From a virus, in the IMG/VR virus record IMGVR_UViG_3300020378_000042, positions 1 through 23,887 of that record: DNA of 23,887 bases, one strand, 5' to 3'. The notes under the pieces are model-generated. The model made no database searches. It had not been told where the DNA came from and was given only the letters and a program-made list of their open reading frames with translations. A program made the translations under genes and the position numbers. This document shows, one piece after another, positions 11,501 to 16,177 of this stretch (positions within the stretch are counted from its first letter, which is position 1; each line of letters begins with the position of its first letter).

Positions 11501-14500
11501 ATCACTTCTTCACAACTGGTGAAGAACTTACGTACACACCAACTGGTGCTGGTACAACAATGAGCATTGGTATCACTACCGCAACCATTGTTGGATTTGG
11601 AACCACCGATAAGTTACCATCTACAGTTTACGCAGTTAAGATCGCTGAGAACAAGTTCAAAGTTTCTGCAAGTGCAACTGATGCATTGGCTGTAGTTCCT
11701 GTCACTCTTGACATTAATGCGGTTGGTGTTGGTACAACACATGCATTTACTTCTAAGAATCTCAACTCTAAGATGTTGGTAACTCTGGATAACAATATTC
11801 AGAGTCCTGTCATTCAGTCTCCAGTCAATACCGCACTGTCTTTTGATGTCCTCACCACAACTGACTTTGTAACTCTTGCTGGTGTTTCTTCATTCTTCTC
11901 TGGTGATGTTATCAAGATTAATGATGAGTTTATGAAGATTGATACTGTTGGTATTGGATCTACCAACCAGATGCTTGTCAAGAGAGCTCAGTTGAACTCT
12001 GCACTGGCAAATCACACTGCAGGTGCTACAGTTACTAAGTTCATCGGTAATTATCAGGTTGTTGAAGATACAATCAACTTTACGGATGCACCTAAGGGTG
12101 AGAAAGGTCCAGTTGGACTTACTACAACATCTACGTTTGTTGGTCGTGCGTTTACAAGAACTGGTATTCCTCAAGGAACTCAAGATACGTATGCAAACAA
12201 CTACGTTTTTGATGATGTATCCAACCAGTTTACTGGTGTTGCAACTGCATTTGTTCTTCAGTCTAACGGACAAAATGTCACTGGAGTCGCGACAAATAAC
12301 GGCGTAATCCTGATTAATGAAATCTTCCAGAATCCTGCATCTCCAGATGACTACATCATCTCTGAAACCGCAGGCATTACCTCGATTAGATTTACTGGTG
12401 CAGGTGTATCCGTAAGTTATGATGTCAACTCTTCCTCTATTCCTAGAGGTGGTGTTATCGTTTCTGTTGGTGAAACATCGTCCTTCGGATATCAACCTCT
12501 GGTAGCTGCAGGTGGTACTGCGATTGTTTCTGCTGCAGGAACAGTTGAATCAGTCTCCATCGGTAATAGTGGTTCTGGATATCGAGTTGGTGTTCAAACT
12601 AACATTCTGGTCAAGGCGATTGGTTCTTCTGGAATCGTAACTGTCGGTCGTGCAAATGTATCTGCAGGACTTGTTACCTCCGTAACCATCATCAATGGTG
12701 GTGGATCTGGATTTACTTCTGCAACTCCTCCAACACTTGAGTTCGAACCACCCCTCAACTATGAGAATATGAGATTGGTTGGTAGTAATTCTGGTATTGG
12801 TGCATCTGTTTCTGTACGTGTTGGTTCCGCAACTAGTGTAATTAGTTTCAACATCACCAACTATGGATACAACTACAAGATTGGTGATGTATTAGAACTG
12901 GCAACAGATAATCAAGCAGGTATTCCAACTGATGCATCTGCTGGTGCAGCATTCACATCATTCAGACTCACTGTCGATAACGTATTCAACGATAGTTTTG
13001 GTGGTTGGACGTTTGGTGAGATTGAAAAACTGAATACTTTTGAGGATCAATTTGATGGAGTGAAGAGATCGTTTGCTCTCACTAAGACCATTGGTGCAAG
13101 TGCAACACCTCTGACCTTGAGAGCTGCAAAGGGTTCTCCGATCAAAGTTGAAGATAACATGTTGGTATTCTTGAATGATATTCTCCAGATCCCATCAGAA
13201 AGTTATGTTATGAATGGTGGTGCTCAGATCACATTCTCTGAAGCACCTAAGTTTGGCGATAAAGTAAGAATTTACTATTATCGTGGATCCGATAATGATG
13301 TTATTGAAGTTGATATTTTAGAAACAGTTAAGGCGGGTGATTCTCTGACCATCAACAAGTATCCTGACTTTGGAGTTGATTCAAGATTCCAACAAGTCAA
13401 TAGAATTGTAACAGGCATTACCACCTCAGATTCCGTAACAACAAATACATATCAAGGTGTTGGTATTTCTACTGATCCAACTCTTGAAAGACCTGTTACT
13501 TGGAAAAAACAACTCTCTGATGTGTTTGTAAACAACACTGCAGTCACTAAGGACAGAACTGAACTTGAGGCTGGTATTAGACCAACCGCGTATATCTTGA
13601 ATAATGTTGGTGCATCTTCCACAGAAGTTTTTGTTGATAGTGCAGTCCCTCTGTTCAATGAGGTTGATGATTTTGTTGAGTCTAAACAGAGTGTTGTGAT
13701 TCTTGACAGAACTGTCAAGACAGGAGCTGCTGCAACTGCAATTGTTTCCGCAGGTGGTACGATCACCAGTATCGTAATTTCGGATGGTGGTTCTGGATAC
13801 ACATCTGCACCGTCTGTTTCTATTGGTGTAACCGCTGGTATCGGAACAATCTTTGCTGGTATTGGAATCACAATCAATACAAATGCAACCGCAACATCCA
13901 CTATTTCTGGAGTCGGTACAGTTTCTGCAATCACGGTTTCTGATGCTGGTGTTGGTTATACAAACACTAATCCACCAGGTGTTCTCATTGCACCAGAAGC
14001 TCAAACTGATGACACACTCTCTAGTGTTAAATATGAAGGTGATTTTGGTATCATCACTGGTATTGGAACAACTTCCGTTGTTGGCATTGCAACCACTGGA
14101 CTGACATTTGATCTGTTTATTCCTTTGGATTCTACTCTCAGAGATTCTTCTGTGATGTCCACACCGATTACAAACAGTGGTATTCAAACTGGATATTACT
14201 TCGTGGTCTCTAATTCATATACTGGAACTGGTATCACAGCATACGGAGATGCATCTGGTGCATCGCCTGTAGGTATTGGAACTTCCTTTATAGATAATAT
14301 CTACAAGGTAATGGCAGTAGAAAACGTTACTGGTAGTGCCATCGGCGTTGGTGAAACAACTCTGAGAAGAGTTACTGTCAGTGTAAGTTCTACAATCGGA
14401 GTAAGTCTGGGAAGTAGTGAAAGGTTTGGTCAGTATTCCTGGGGTCGTTTGCATGACTTTGTGAGATCTGACACCAAGGCCTTCACTGCGATTACAGATG

Positions 14501-14571
14501 ATGGTGTGACTGGAATTATCACTGGACCTGTCATCGTTAGAACCAGAGACCTTAAAGAGTCCTACATTTAA
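2512..14571 (+). CDS. Giant structural protein, probable gp7 counterpart with YHYH domain and repeat modules
   Basis: One unbroken 4019-residue reading frame lies between gp6 and gp8, the position of gene 7 in T4. The N-terminal part is non-repetitive: LPEFVQAESPLFVDFMKQYY (about 19-38), then DFYRTKGTEEAYKILFKVL (198-216), which closely resembles the T4 gp7 segment DFYSTKGIEASYKFLFKVL as I remember it. After that come many short beta-type modules: about sixteen Gly-x-Gly-Tyr repeats, eight His-Gly-Phe modules, three tandem His-Asp-Gly modules (nt 10284-11310) and eight exact GIGST turns. A YHYH-type domain lies at about residues 1246-1340. Near the C-terminus is a fibre-type motif (VFLNDILQIP...ITFSEAPKFGDKV, nt 13160-13290), and the protein ends in a non-repetitive segment beginning YSWGRLHDFV. 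I see no signal peptide or membrane segment. It is surely a virion protein of the baseplate or its arms. The gp7 link is an inference from position and motif. The ATG at 2512 has only a weak purine stretch (GCGGA) before it. Confidence 0.95.
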   Translation: MIDTSRQRVKISQVIENQLPEFVQAESPLFVDFMKQYYISQEYQGGPVDVAENLDRYNKLQTFVGAALTVCTGLSTDIQSYSDTIFVETTKGWPDKYGLLKIDDEIITYTGIGTTSFTGCIRGFSGVDSLDRATRPDLVSFQSTVGAAHTGGTKVFNLSNLFIQEFFNKLKTTFANGFQNRTLDGSIDEVQFIRQIKDFYRTKGTEEAYKILFKVLFGSEVNVIKPSDFLLKPSDGDYSFTQDFVAKLVTGDPRALKGSTLFQDTDADDKTIPGASGAISDVKEFMYDGERYYQISLTEESIQGNFVIPGRTRLTDSVSIGATVITVDTTVGFPTSGTLNLVQNDIVGVTSYTGKTSNQFLGITTTPQTYSVSDEVRYGNVAYGYSAGNISKKIEVLITGVLGGFDVPEDTYYFNKGDRIRVGNLGVMKVSQDQSFNSWIHNTAVKHAPISFIRISSDSFSVSTAADNDFLQKDTIEVLNSDSEIIGTGKITSVVSNGTFVLGELPGIDPSNVTFIRRRVLRGNSTVHENITKYTTDVQNTYDHESGKKNPKPPHPHVYTTSPSIPSLGQEPITVSDRSITWTGVTGGNTIQLIQVTDGAKDHGFYSGEVVTFNIIEGSLGDLQNGKNYFIKRVSSNEVQLANSLPDLVNGTFVTAIGSGTFKLSVPDLANKKLEHQKLIKRFPLNPSFNGRQQDTPTGTTGMLINGTEISNYKSGDEIFFGGIKSIDVLEGGTGYDVIVPPTVTISASAGVGASATANVRGSFERIDIIDPGFDYVEQPSVEISGGNGSGAVARTILKQVDHSIDFDASATSNRISISNDTIGFSTYHKFRDGEAVIYRTFGNTAVGIASTAGVTGIQVSPDRRLIDKSVYFVARINPSTIKLANNENDALTRSNLLNFTAFGDGIQRFESLRKKQVIGRIVIENPGEGYENKRRLVPTSGINTYSDFIEYKDHGFNDGDLIRYSNEGVRIGGLETTQDYYVLREDGDKFRLAAAGIGSTLSRANYDTKQYVGMTSVGEGKHIFNYPPITVAVRGKLGINTDTTENYHAITSPIVRGGITAINVEEPGVGYGSSDVFNFSIPPEVRVSSGSSSEYKAIVQNGKIQSVIVTSAGTEYTSAPDLTIFGDGVGAKVIASISNGSIDKITVTNGGVGYSTSQVVVSEQLPGSGVKFLTKVNDWQINNVKRYEDIIQPDDGFLIRGDNDNGMKFTSFYAPRELRKLIQQKNSDGTKDYAQSDLNLVNNAEEGSTKHSPIIGWAYDGNPIYGPYGYDRKDGGIARPMRSGYVLKTSRENGPPIGQFPLGFFIKDYEYQGNGDLDRNNGRFCITPDYPNGTYAYFATINPTENETSGTFKNFRAPQFPYLIGDKYAADIDPWNFVETNGQDFRDLNSLDLRRNTYPYKLSKPGASYEGVYQSRDRVLQETVVNYSTSSGIEDYIIESAGTGYKVNDLLRVVSNDSGNGYSAKVSQVSGKNIVSIASTVAKVENIVFEYDNFKARVVGFATEPHGLSVGDVVTVSGLSTDSLRRLDGRHTIGFSTAFLLLSTGIGTTGSTGIVTDLHVSGNLGPDNITPDDIIGISTEQMLVMNIDNLNNTIRVKREFDGVLGTGHSGTSLITVLNRKIQFNVGLNTNIVTNRNTSRYFNPTESLALGNTAGVGIGSTIFYTLGAPGGIATSRFIPTQNIYAPGHGFVNGQKLLYSSDGDTSIQVYNGISTFNLPNNSFVFAINDGKDLLGISTNPLGIGSTGAVTGIGSTAYKLFFTGYGSGKVHSFKPQKDEITGFVEKVVGTVVCKEPHGLIANDRVIMSVTPGISSSYYVKYDDITKRTIINPKNFGSAGINTNTDTITIQDHGFVTGEKILYSSTNPALPLVDKENYFVVRIDKNTFKLAETYYKANLTIPQVVGITSVGNNHEIGLINPLLNLTRGYKVGFAVSDTSLGQTVAGKRRKVFDFELFGDKNFTKPYFLNTNDGSFQVVGVGTVGVTTTARVDFSVTQDTPTQLFYRLNPVNLNIISADKNNPVTDNDVINAASIKIRESGYNGTFTVSGVGSTSFSFNIPTLPERDGYTSDEATTLKYDTTATQVSGPIEQLQVISKGKGYRVLPTVTSIGSTSGVGGIIKLSSRNLGALKTTTIKNIGFDYSPDKTLEPEVQLPQIMRLNRLSTIDSIGVSSGGRNYTGGPGLVLIDRVTGQVNPDTRFETETQGTSVSQVNILINTSGLYDTDPRLVPVNNSNGVKVSDATINSSTNIVTLTLDGTYTEDTYPFFVGGEIFVENIGIASTGSGYNSSDYGYDYFTVTGVSTNAGGGGATVSYQLDSSVTNAGIFSGGSSSGSVARAEDLAIFEVKVKPNNFSENEIISTGDKRGTVVTWNDKNKYLKVVSDDVFNVGDVINGLSSKSAAIITEINRYSSKFNITPFSEVRNGWQRETGKLNNELQKVQDSDYYQTFSYSLESDIEYEKWKNPVNSLNHVVGFKNFSDLSLVSVAGTDSKNRSNARVGVSSAVATVKTDLVSETESIHNTYDFDLVTENSKTVNGALTSDVINFSNKILTDYIESRTNRAISIDSVSSQFNDLPRATAFSDIADFNLDVVRGGKFYIMAFDRRFSGEKQILQMNVLHDGTNGFLMPFGRVETTIDLGEFDFSISGNVGNIRFLPAKSKNNNYAIRIFSQQMFNNTTTAGIGSTDVGTGYKIVSTSTGIGSTDPSPVQVVGFSTTTTTTSKLFVLTNELGGQERSQLNELVVHQDGSEVYVLEYGQMLNDNISGTNAPSVGLGTFGADITSGITTVHFTPVTGVGVTMRVHQTSIDSSATGIGSTLVSLTQVLTSTTSIGATATPQATRISGFQSSTYQAADCLIEINDTTNDRSAVTQVTLIHDGTDIFFSEFGSFDTFNGSGIGTIGVGYSSTSGGDLELRLTPPANTAVTTKVFQYNFTETGTGGVGFVTFTNSELRSQEGTYTGTDNDIKFSFPLKHRGDSVFHKVFDASDAGSVDVTNDTLIINNHFFTTGEELTYTPTGAGTTMSIGITTATIVGFGTTDKLPSTVYAVKIAENKFKVSASATDALAVVPVTLDINAVGVGTTHAFTSKNLNSKMLVTLDNNIQSPVIQSPVNTALSFDVLTTTDFVTLAGVSSFFSGDVIKINDEFMKIDTVGIGSTNQMLVKRAQLNSALANHTAGATVTKFIGNYQVVEDTINFTDAPKGEKGPVGLTTTSTFVGRAFTRTGIPQGTQDTYANNYVFDDVSNQFTGVATAFVLQSNGQNVTGVATNNGVILINEIFQNPASPDDYIISETAGITSIRFTGAGVSVSYDVNSSSIPRGGVIVSVGETSSFGYQPLVAAGGTAIVSAAGTVESVSIGNSGSGYRVGVQTNILVKAIGSSGIVTVGRANVSAGLVTSVTIINGGGSGFTSATPPTLEFEPPLNYENMRLVGSNSGIGASVSVRVGSATSVISFNITNYGYNYKIGDVLELATDNQAGIPTDASAGAAFTSFRLTVDNVFNDSFGGWTFGEIEKLNTFEDQFDGVKRSFALTKTIGASATPLTLRAAKGSPIKVEDNMLVFLNDILQIPSESYVMNGGAQITFSEAPKFGDKVRIYYYRGSDNDVIEVDILETVKAGDSLTINKYPDFGVDSRFQQVNRIVTGITTSDSVTTNTYQGVGISTDPTLERPVTWKKQLSDVFVNNTAVTKDRTELEAGIRPTAYILNNVGASSTEVFVDSAVPLFNEVDDFVESKQSVVILDRTVKTGAAATAIVSAGGTITSIVISDGGSGYTSAPSVSIGVTAGIGTIFAGIGITINTNATATSTISGVGTVSAITVSDAGVGYTNTNPPGVLIAPEAQTDDTLSSVKYEGDFGIITGIGTTSVVGIATTGLTFDLFIPLDSTLRDSSVMSTPITNSGIQTGYYFVVSNSYTGTGITAYGDASGASPVGIGTSFIDNIYKVMAVENVTGSAIGVGETTLRRVTVSVSSTIGVSLGSSERFGQYSWGRLHDFVRSDTKAFTAITDDGVTGIITGPVIVRTRDLKESYI
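2547..2573 (+). other. Perfect 11-bp inverted repeat inside the giant gene start
   Basis: Arms TCAGGTAATTG (2547-2557) and CAATTACCTGA (2563-2573) are exact reverse complements around a five-base loop, AAAAC. The element covers codons 12-21 of the giant gene. It has no following T-run, so it does not look like an intrinsic terminator. It could form an mRNA stem-loop affecting translation or processing. Confidence 0.6.
2589..2609 (+). other. Second inverted repeat, 8-bp stem, 15 bases after the first
   Basis: Arms AAGTCCAC (2589-2596) and GTGGACTT (2602-2609) are exact reverse complements around TTTTT. An 8-bp stem of this kind can occur by chance a few times in a sequence of this length. Its closeness to the 11-bp repeat, with the same five-base loop length, is what makes it notable. 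Confidence 0.5.
4678..6000 (+). repeat. First cluster of Gly-x-Gly-Tyr repeats in the giant protein
   Basis: A repeat of 25-45 residues has the form I-x-S/A-I-x-V-x-(N/D/E)-x-G-x-G-Y-x-(S/T)-x-P-x-V-x-(I/F), often followed by a Gly/Ala-rich stretch. Examples here are IDVLEGGTGYDVIVPP (4693), IDPGFDYVEQP (4820), IENPGEGYENK (5281), INVEEPGVGYGSS (5698), VIVTSAGTEYTSAP (5836) and ITVTNGGVGYSTS (5947). Further copies occur near 6811, 8767, 8900, 9000, 9133, 9319, 12544, 12676, 12836, 13762 and 13921. The same repeat is found in gp8 and in the DUF4815 protein. Confidence 0.75.
6250..6540 (+). other. YHYH-type domain within the giant protein
   Basis: Residues about 1246-1340 contain SPIIGWAYDGNPIYGPYGYD, then NNGRFCITPDYPNGTYAYFAT. 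This matches the YHYH domain layout (G-x-AYDG-x-PIYGPY ... NGR ... PD-x-x-x-GTY) found in bacterial secreted proteins and annotated in many cyanophage structural proteins. The signature YHYH tetrad is YAYF here, so both His positions are lost. The domain's biochemical role is not established, and the loss of His argues against a metal site in this copy. Confidence 0.8.
10284..11310 (+). repeat. Three tandem His-Asp-Gly modules in the giant protein
   Basis: Three copies align as K/D-x-F/L-(8-12 residues)-x-S-x-x-x-x-Q-x-x-V-x-H-x-DG-x-x-x-x-x-x-x-FG. The key His codons are at 10354 (VLHDGTNGF...PFG), 10729 (VVHQDGSEV...EYG) and 11122 (LIHDGTDIF...EFG), spaced 125 and 131 residues apart. Gly/Thr-rich linkers with GIGST turns separate them. 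Regular spacing suggests a rod-like tandem array. Confidence 0.7.
13701..13720 (+). other. Near-perfect 20-bp palindrome in the giant gene
   Basis: TCTTGACAG (13701-13709) and CTGTCAAGA (13712-13720) are exact reverse complements separated by AA. It encodes an ordinary stretch (ILDRTVKT), so codon constraint may explain it. The symmetry also puts TTGACA on both strands, but no matching -10 element is evident. Confidence 0.4.
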
Positions 14572-14573
14572 CC

Positions 14574-14580
14574 CTAAATA
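14574..14580 (+). promoter_or_regulatory. Probable T4-like late promoter upstream of gp8
   Basis: CTAAATA starts three bases after the giant gene's TAA and ends 19 bases before the gp8 ATG. It is identical to the motif at 33-39, and this is the only other intergenic gap with room for a promoter. It would give gp8 and the DUF4815 gene their own late transcript with a very short leader. No clear Shine-Dalgarno sequence lies between it and the ATG (AAACAAAAAG only). Confidence 0.55.
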
Positions 14581-14599
14581 AAACAAAAAGTCTTTCAAA

Positions 14600-16171
14600 A
14601 TGTCAGCTATTATAACTGATCAACTTCGTATTTTAAATTCGGAGAGCTTTATCTCTGGAGTGGGTTCTACTGCAAACAGTTATTATGTTTGGATTGGTTT
14701 ACCCAATGCGACTGAGTTTGACTCTGATTGGGCAGAAAATCCGCCCGCTCCAAAGGATTCTTTTGGTGAAGAAAGAGATCATTGGGATACAATGCTTGCA
14801 TTGAAAAGAATCAATGCAGCTGATACTGCTAGAGTTGTTAGAAAAATAAACTGGTCTTCGGGTACAACTTTTGAGATGTATCGAGATGATTATTCTCGTT
14901 CAAATATATCTCCAGTAACTAGTTCTACAACTTTATATGATACAAATTATTATGTGATGAACTCTGATTATAGAGTTTATATTTGTCTGCAAAATGGAAC
15001 TAATCCAGAAAACCCCGATGGTAGACCATCTCTCGATGAACCATTGTTCACGGATTTGGAACCAAGATCTGCAGGCACATCTGGTGATGGGTATATTTGG
15101 AAATATCTCTTTACAATCAAACCAAATGATCTGATCAAGTTTGATTCTACTAGCTTCATTCCTCTTCCATCGGATTGGTTGAATAACAATGATGTTGCAG
15201 CTGTAAGAAATAATGCAGCGACTAGTGGTCAATTAAAGATTGTAACTATCACCAATAGAGGTGTTGGTTATGGTACTGCTACAACATATAACAACGTCCC
15301 TATTGCAGGTGATGGATCTGGTGGCAAAGCGTCCGTAGTTGTAAACGCTGCAGGTAAGATTGACTCTGTTGAGGTCACGAACGGTGGTTCCAACTATACA
15401 TTTGGAACAGTTGATTTGGGTGCCGTTGGTCTTACAAATGCGTCTGGTTCCACGGATGCTGAATTCAACGTAATTATTCCACCACAAGATGGTCATGGTG
15501 CGGATGTCTATAGAGAACTTGGTGCAAGTAGAGTTCTTATCTATTCTAGACTTGAAAATGATGTAACTAATCCAGACTTTATTACAGGTAACCAGTTTGC
15601 AAGATTAGGTCTTGTAAGAGATCCATATGCTTTTGGATCAACAAATAAACTTACAGTTTCAAAAGCTAGTGCAGTTTATGCATTGAAACTTACTGGTGCA
15701 GGTTCCACTACAGCCACGTTTACTACCGATAGTGAGATCACTCAACAGGTTGGTGTTGGTTCCACTGCGGTTGGTAGAGTAGTTAATTATGATCCAGTCA
15801 CAGGTGTTTTGAAGTATTGGCAAGATAGAAGACTTGCTGGTTTCAATACAGACGGCACTCTCAATGCAAACCCCGAATATGGATTCTCTCTGTTCAGATT
15901 CACTGCAGAATCAGCAATTGGATCTGGTACAACGATCTTTGGTGGATCTACTACATTGAACATTGACACTAACTTTGGAACCTCTGCAGTTCCAGGTATA
16001 TCTACCTCAATAAATAATAGGACCTACTCTTTGGGTATGAGTTTTGTTGAAGGTTTAGCAAACCCAGAGGTTGAGAAGTACAGTGGCGATATTATCTACG
16101 TAGATAACCGAGCACCTGTTACTCGCAGTTCACAACAAAAAGAAGACATCAAAATCGTATTGGAATTCTAA
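14600..16171 (+). CDS. gp8: Baseplate wedge subunit gp8, enlarged by an inserted repeat module
   Basis: A 523-residue protein, against about 334 for T4 gp8. T4 gp8 is a dimeric wedge component that binds gp7 and gp10. Family landmarks are the start YYVWIGLP (28-35), HWDTMLALKRI (61-71), GDGYIWKYLFTI (162-173; T4 GDGYVWEYLFEI), GNQFARLGLVRDP in the second half, and the C-terminal SGDIIYVDNRAPV...KEDIKIVLEF (495-523; T4 ends SGEMIYMENRPPI...). Between the first block and PPQDGHG (294-300), residues about 212-285 hold two Gly-x-Gly-Tyr repeats (TNRGVGYGTA and TNGGSNYTFG) like those of the giant protein, absent from T4 gp8 as I recall it. Additional Gly/Thr-rich sequence fills the region before the C-terminal block. 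It ends six bases before the DUF4815 gene. Confidence 0.94.
   Translation: MSAIITDQLRILNSESFISGVGSTANSYYVWIGLPNATEFDSDWAENPPAPKDSFGEERDHWDTMLALKRINAADTARVVRKINWSSGTTFEMYRDDYSRSNISPVTSSTTLYDTNYYVMNSDYRVYICLQNGTNPENPDGRPSLDEPLFTDLEPRSAGTSGDGYIWKYLFTIKPNDLIKFDSTSFIPLPSDWLNNNDVAAVRNNAATSGQLKIVTITNRGVGYGTATTYNNVPIAGDGSGGKASVVVNAAGKIDSVEVTNGGSNYTFGTVDLGAVGLTNASGSTDAEFNVIIPPQDGHGADVYRELGASRVLIYSRLENDVTNPDFITGNQFARLGLVRDPYAFGSTNKLTVSKASAVYALKLTGAGSTTATFTTDSEITQQVGVGSTAVGRVVNYDPVTGVLKYWQDRRLAGFNTDGTLNANPEYGFSLFRFTAESAIGSGTTIFGGSTTLNIDTNFGTSAVPGISTSINNRTYSLGMSFVEGLANPEVEKYSGDIIYVDNRAPVTRSSQQKEDIKIVLEF
15233..15465 (+). repeat. Gly-x-Gly-Tyr repeat pair inserted in gp8
   Basis: Two copies, IVTITNRGVGYGTA (about residues 214-227) and IDSVEVTNGGSNYTFG (254-269), are joined by a Gly/Ser/Ala-rich stretch (AGDGSGGKASVVV). 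The arrangement is the same as in the giant protein and in the DUF4815 protein near 22000-22190. Confidence 0.75.
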
Positions 16172-16177
16172 AGAACT

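Larger units (their letters stand above)
4315..11760 (+). repeat. Dispersed His-Gly-Phe modules in the giant protein (eight copies)
   Basis: Modules of roughly 40 to 85 residues open with a pattern like DHGF-x2-GE-x-V/I-x-Y/F; the longer copies continue to a strand like YFVVRID-x-NTFKLA. Copies begin near nt 4315 (DHGFYSGEVVTF), 4993 (YHKFRDGEAVIY), 5371 (DHGFNDGDLIRY), 7023 (EPHGLSVGDVVTV), 7571 (GHGFVNGQKLLY), 7888 (EPHGLIANDRVIM), 8056 (DHGFVTGEKILY) and 11500 (NHFFTTGEELTY). They are well diverged at DNA level, so they are old duplications. This type of strand-rich module is familiar from phage tail and fibre proteins; the exact fold is inferred. Confidence 0.7.

Noticed and set aside
13703-13708. 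TTGACA as a host-type -35 promoter element.
   Set aside because: No convincing -10 element at the proper distance on either strand, and it lies deep inside a coding region.
13426-14187. Long minus-strand open frame (253 codons), and similar ones at 11890-12495 and 7945-8508.
   Set aside because: They oppose clearly coding + strand sequence, and their translations are rich in Cys, Ser, Asn and Arg, as expected from the complement of Gly/Thr/Val-rich repeats. No known domain or ribosome binding site is visible.
7480-14290. Recurrent short blocks such as GGTATTGG considered as a CRISPR-like or tandem DNA array.
   Set aside because: Spacing is irregular, the blocks stay in the protein frame and encode Gly-Ile-Gly turns, and there are no spacer-like units.
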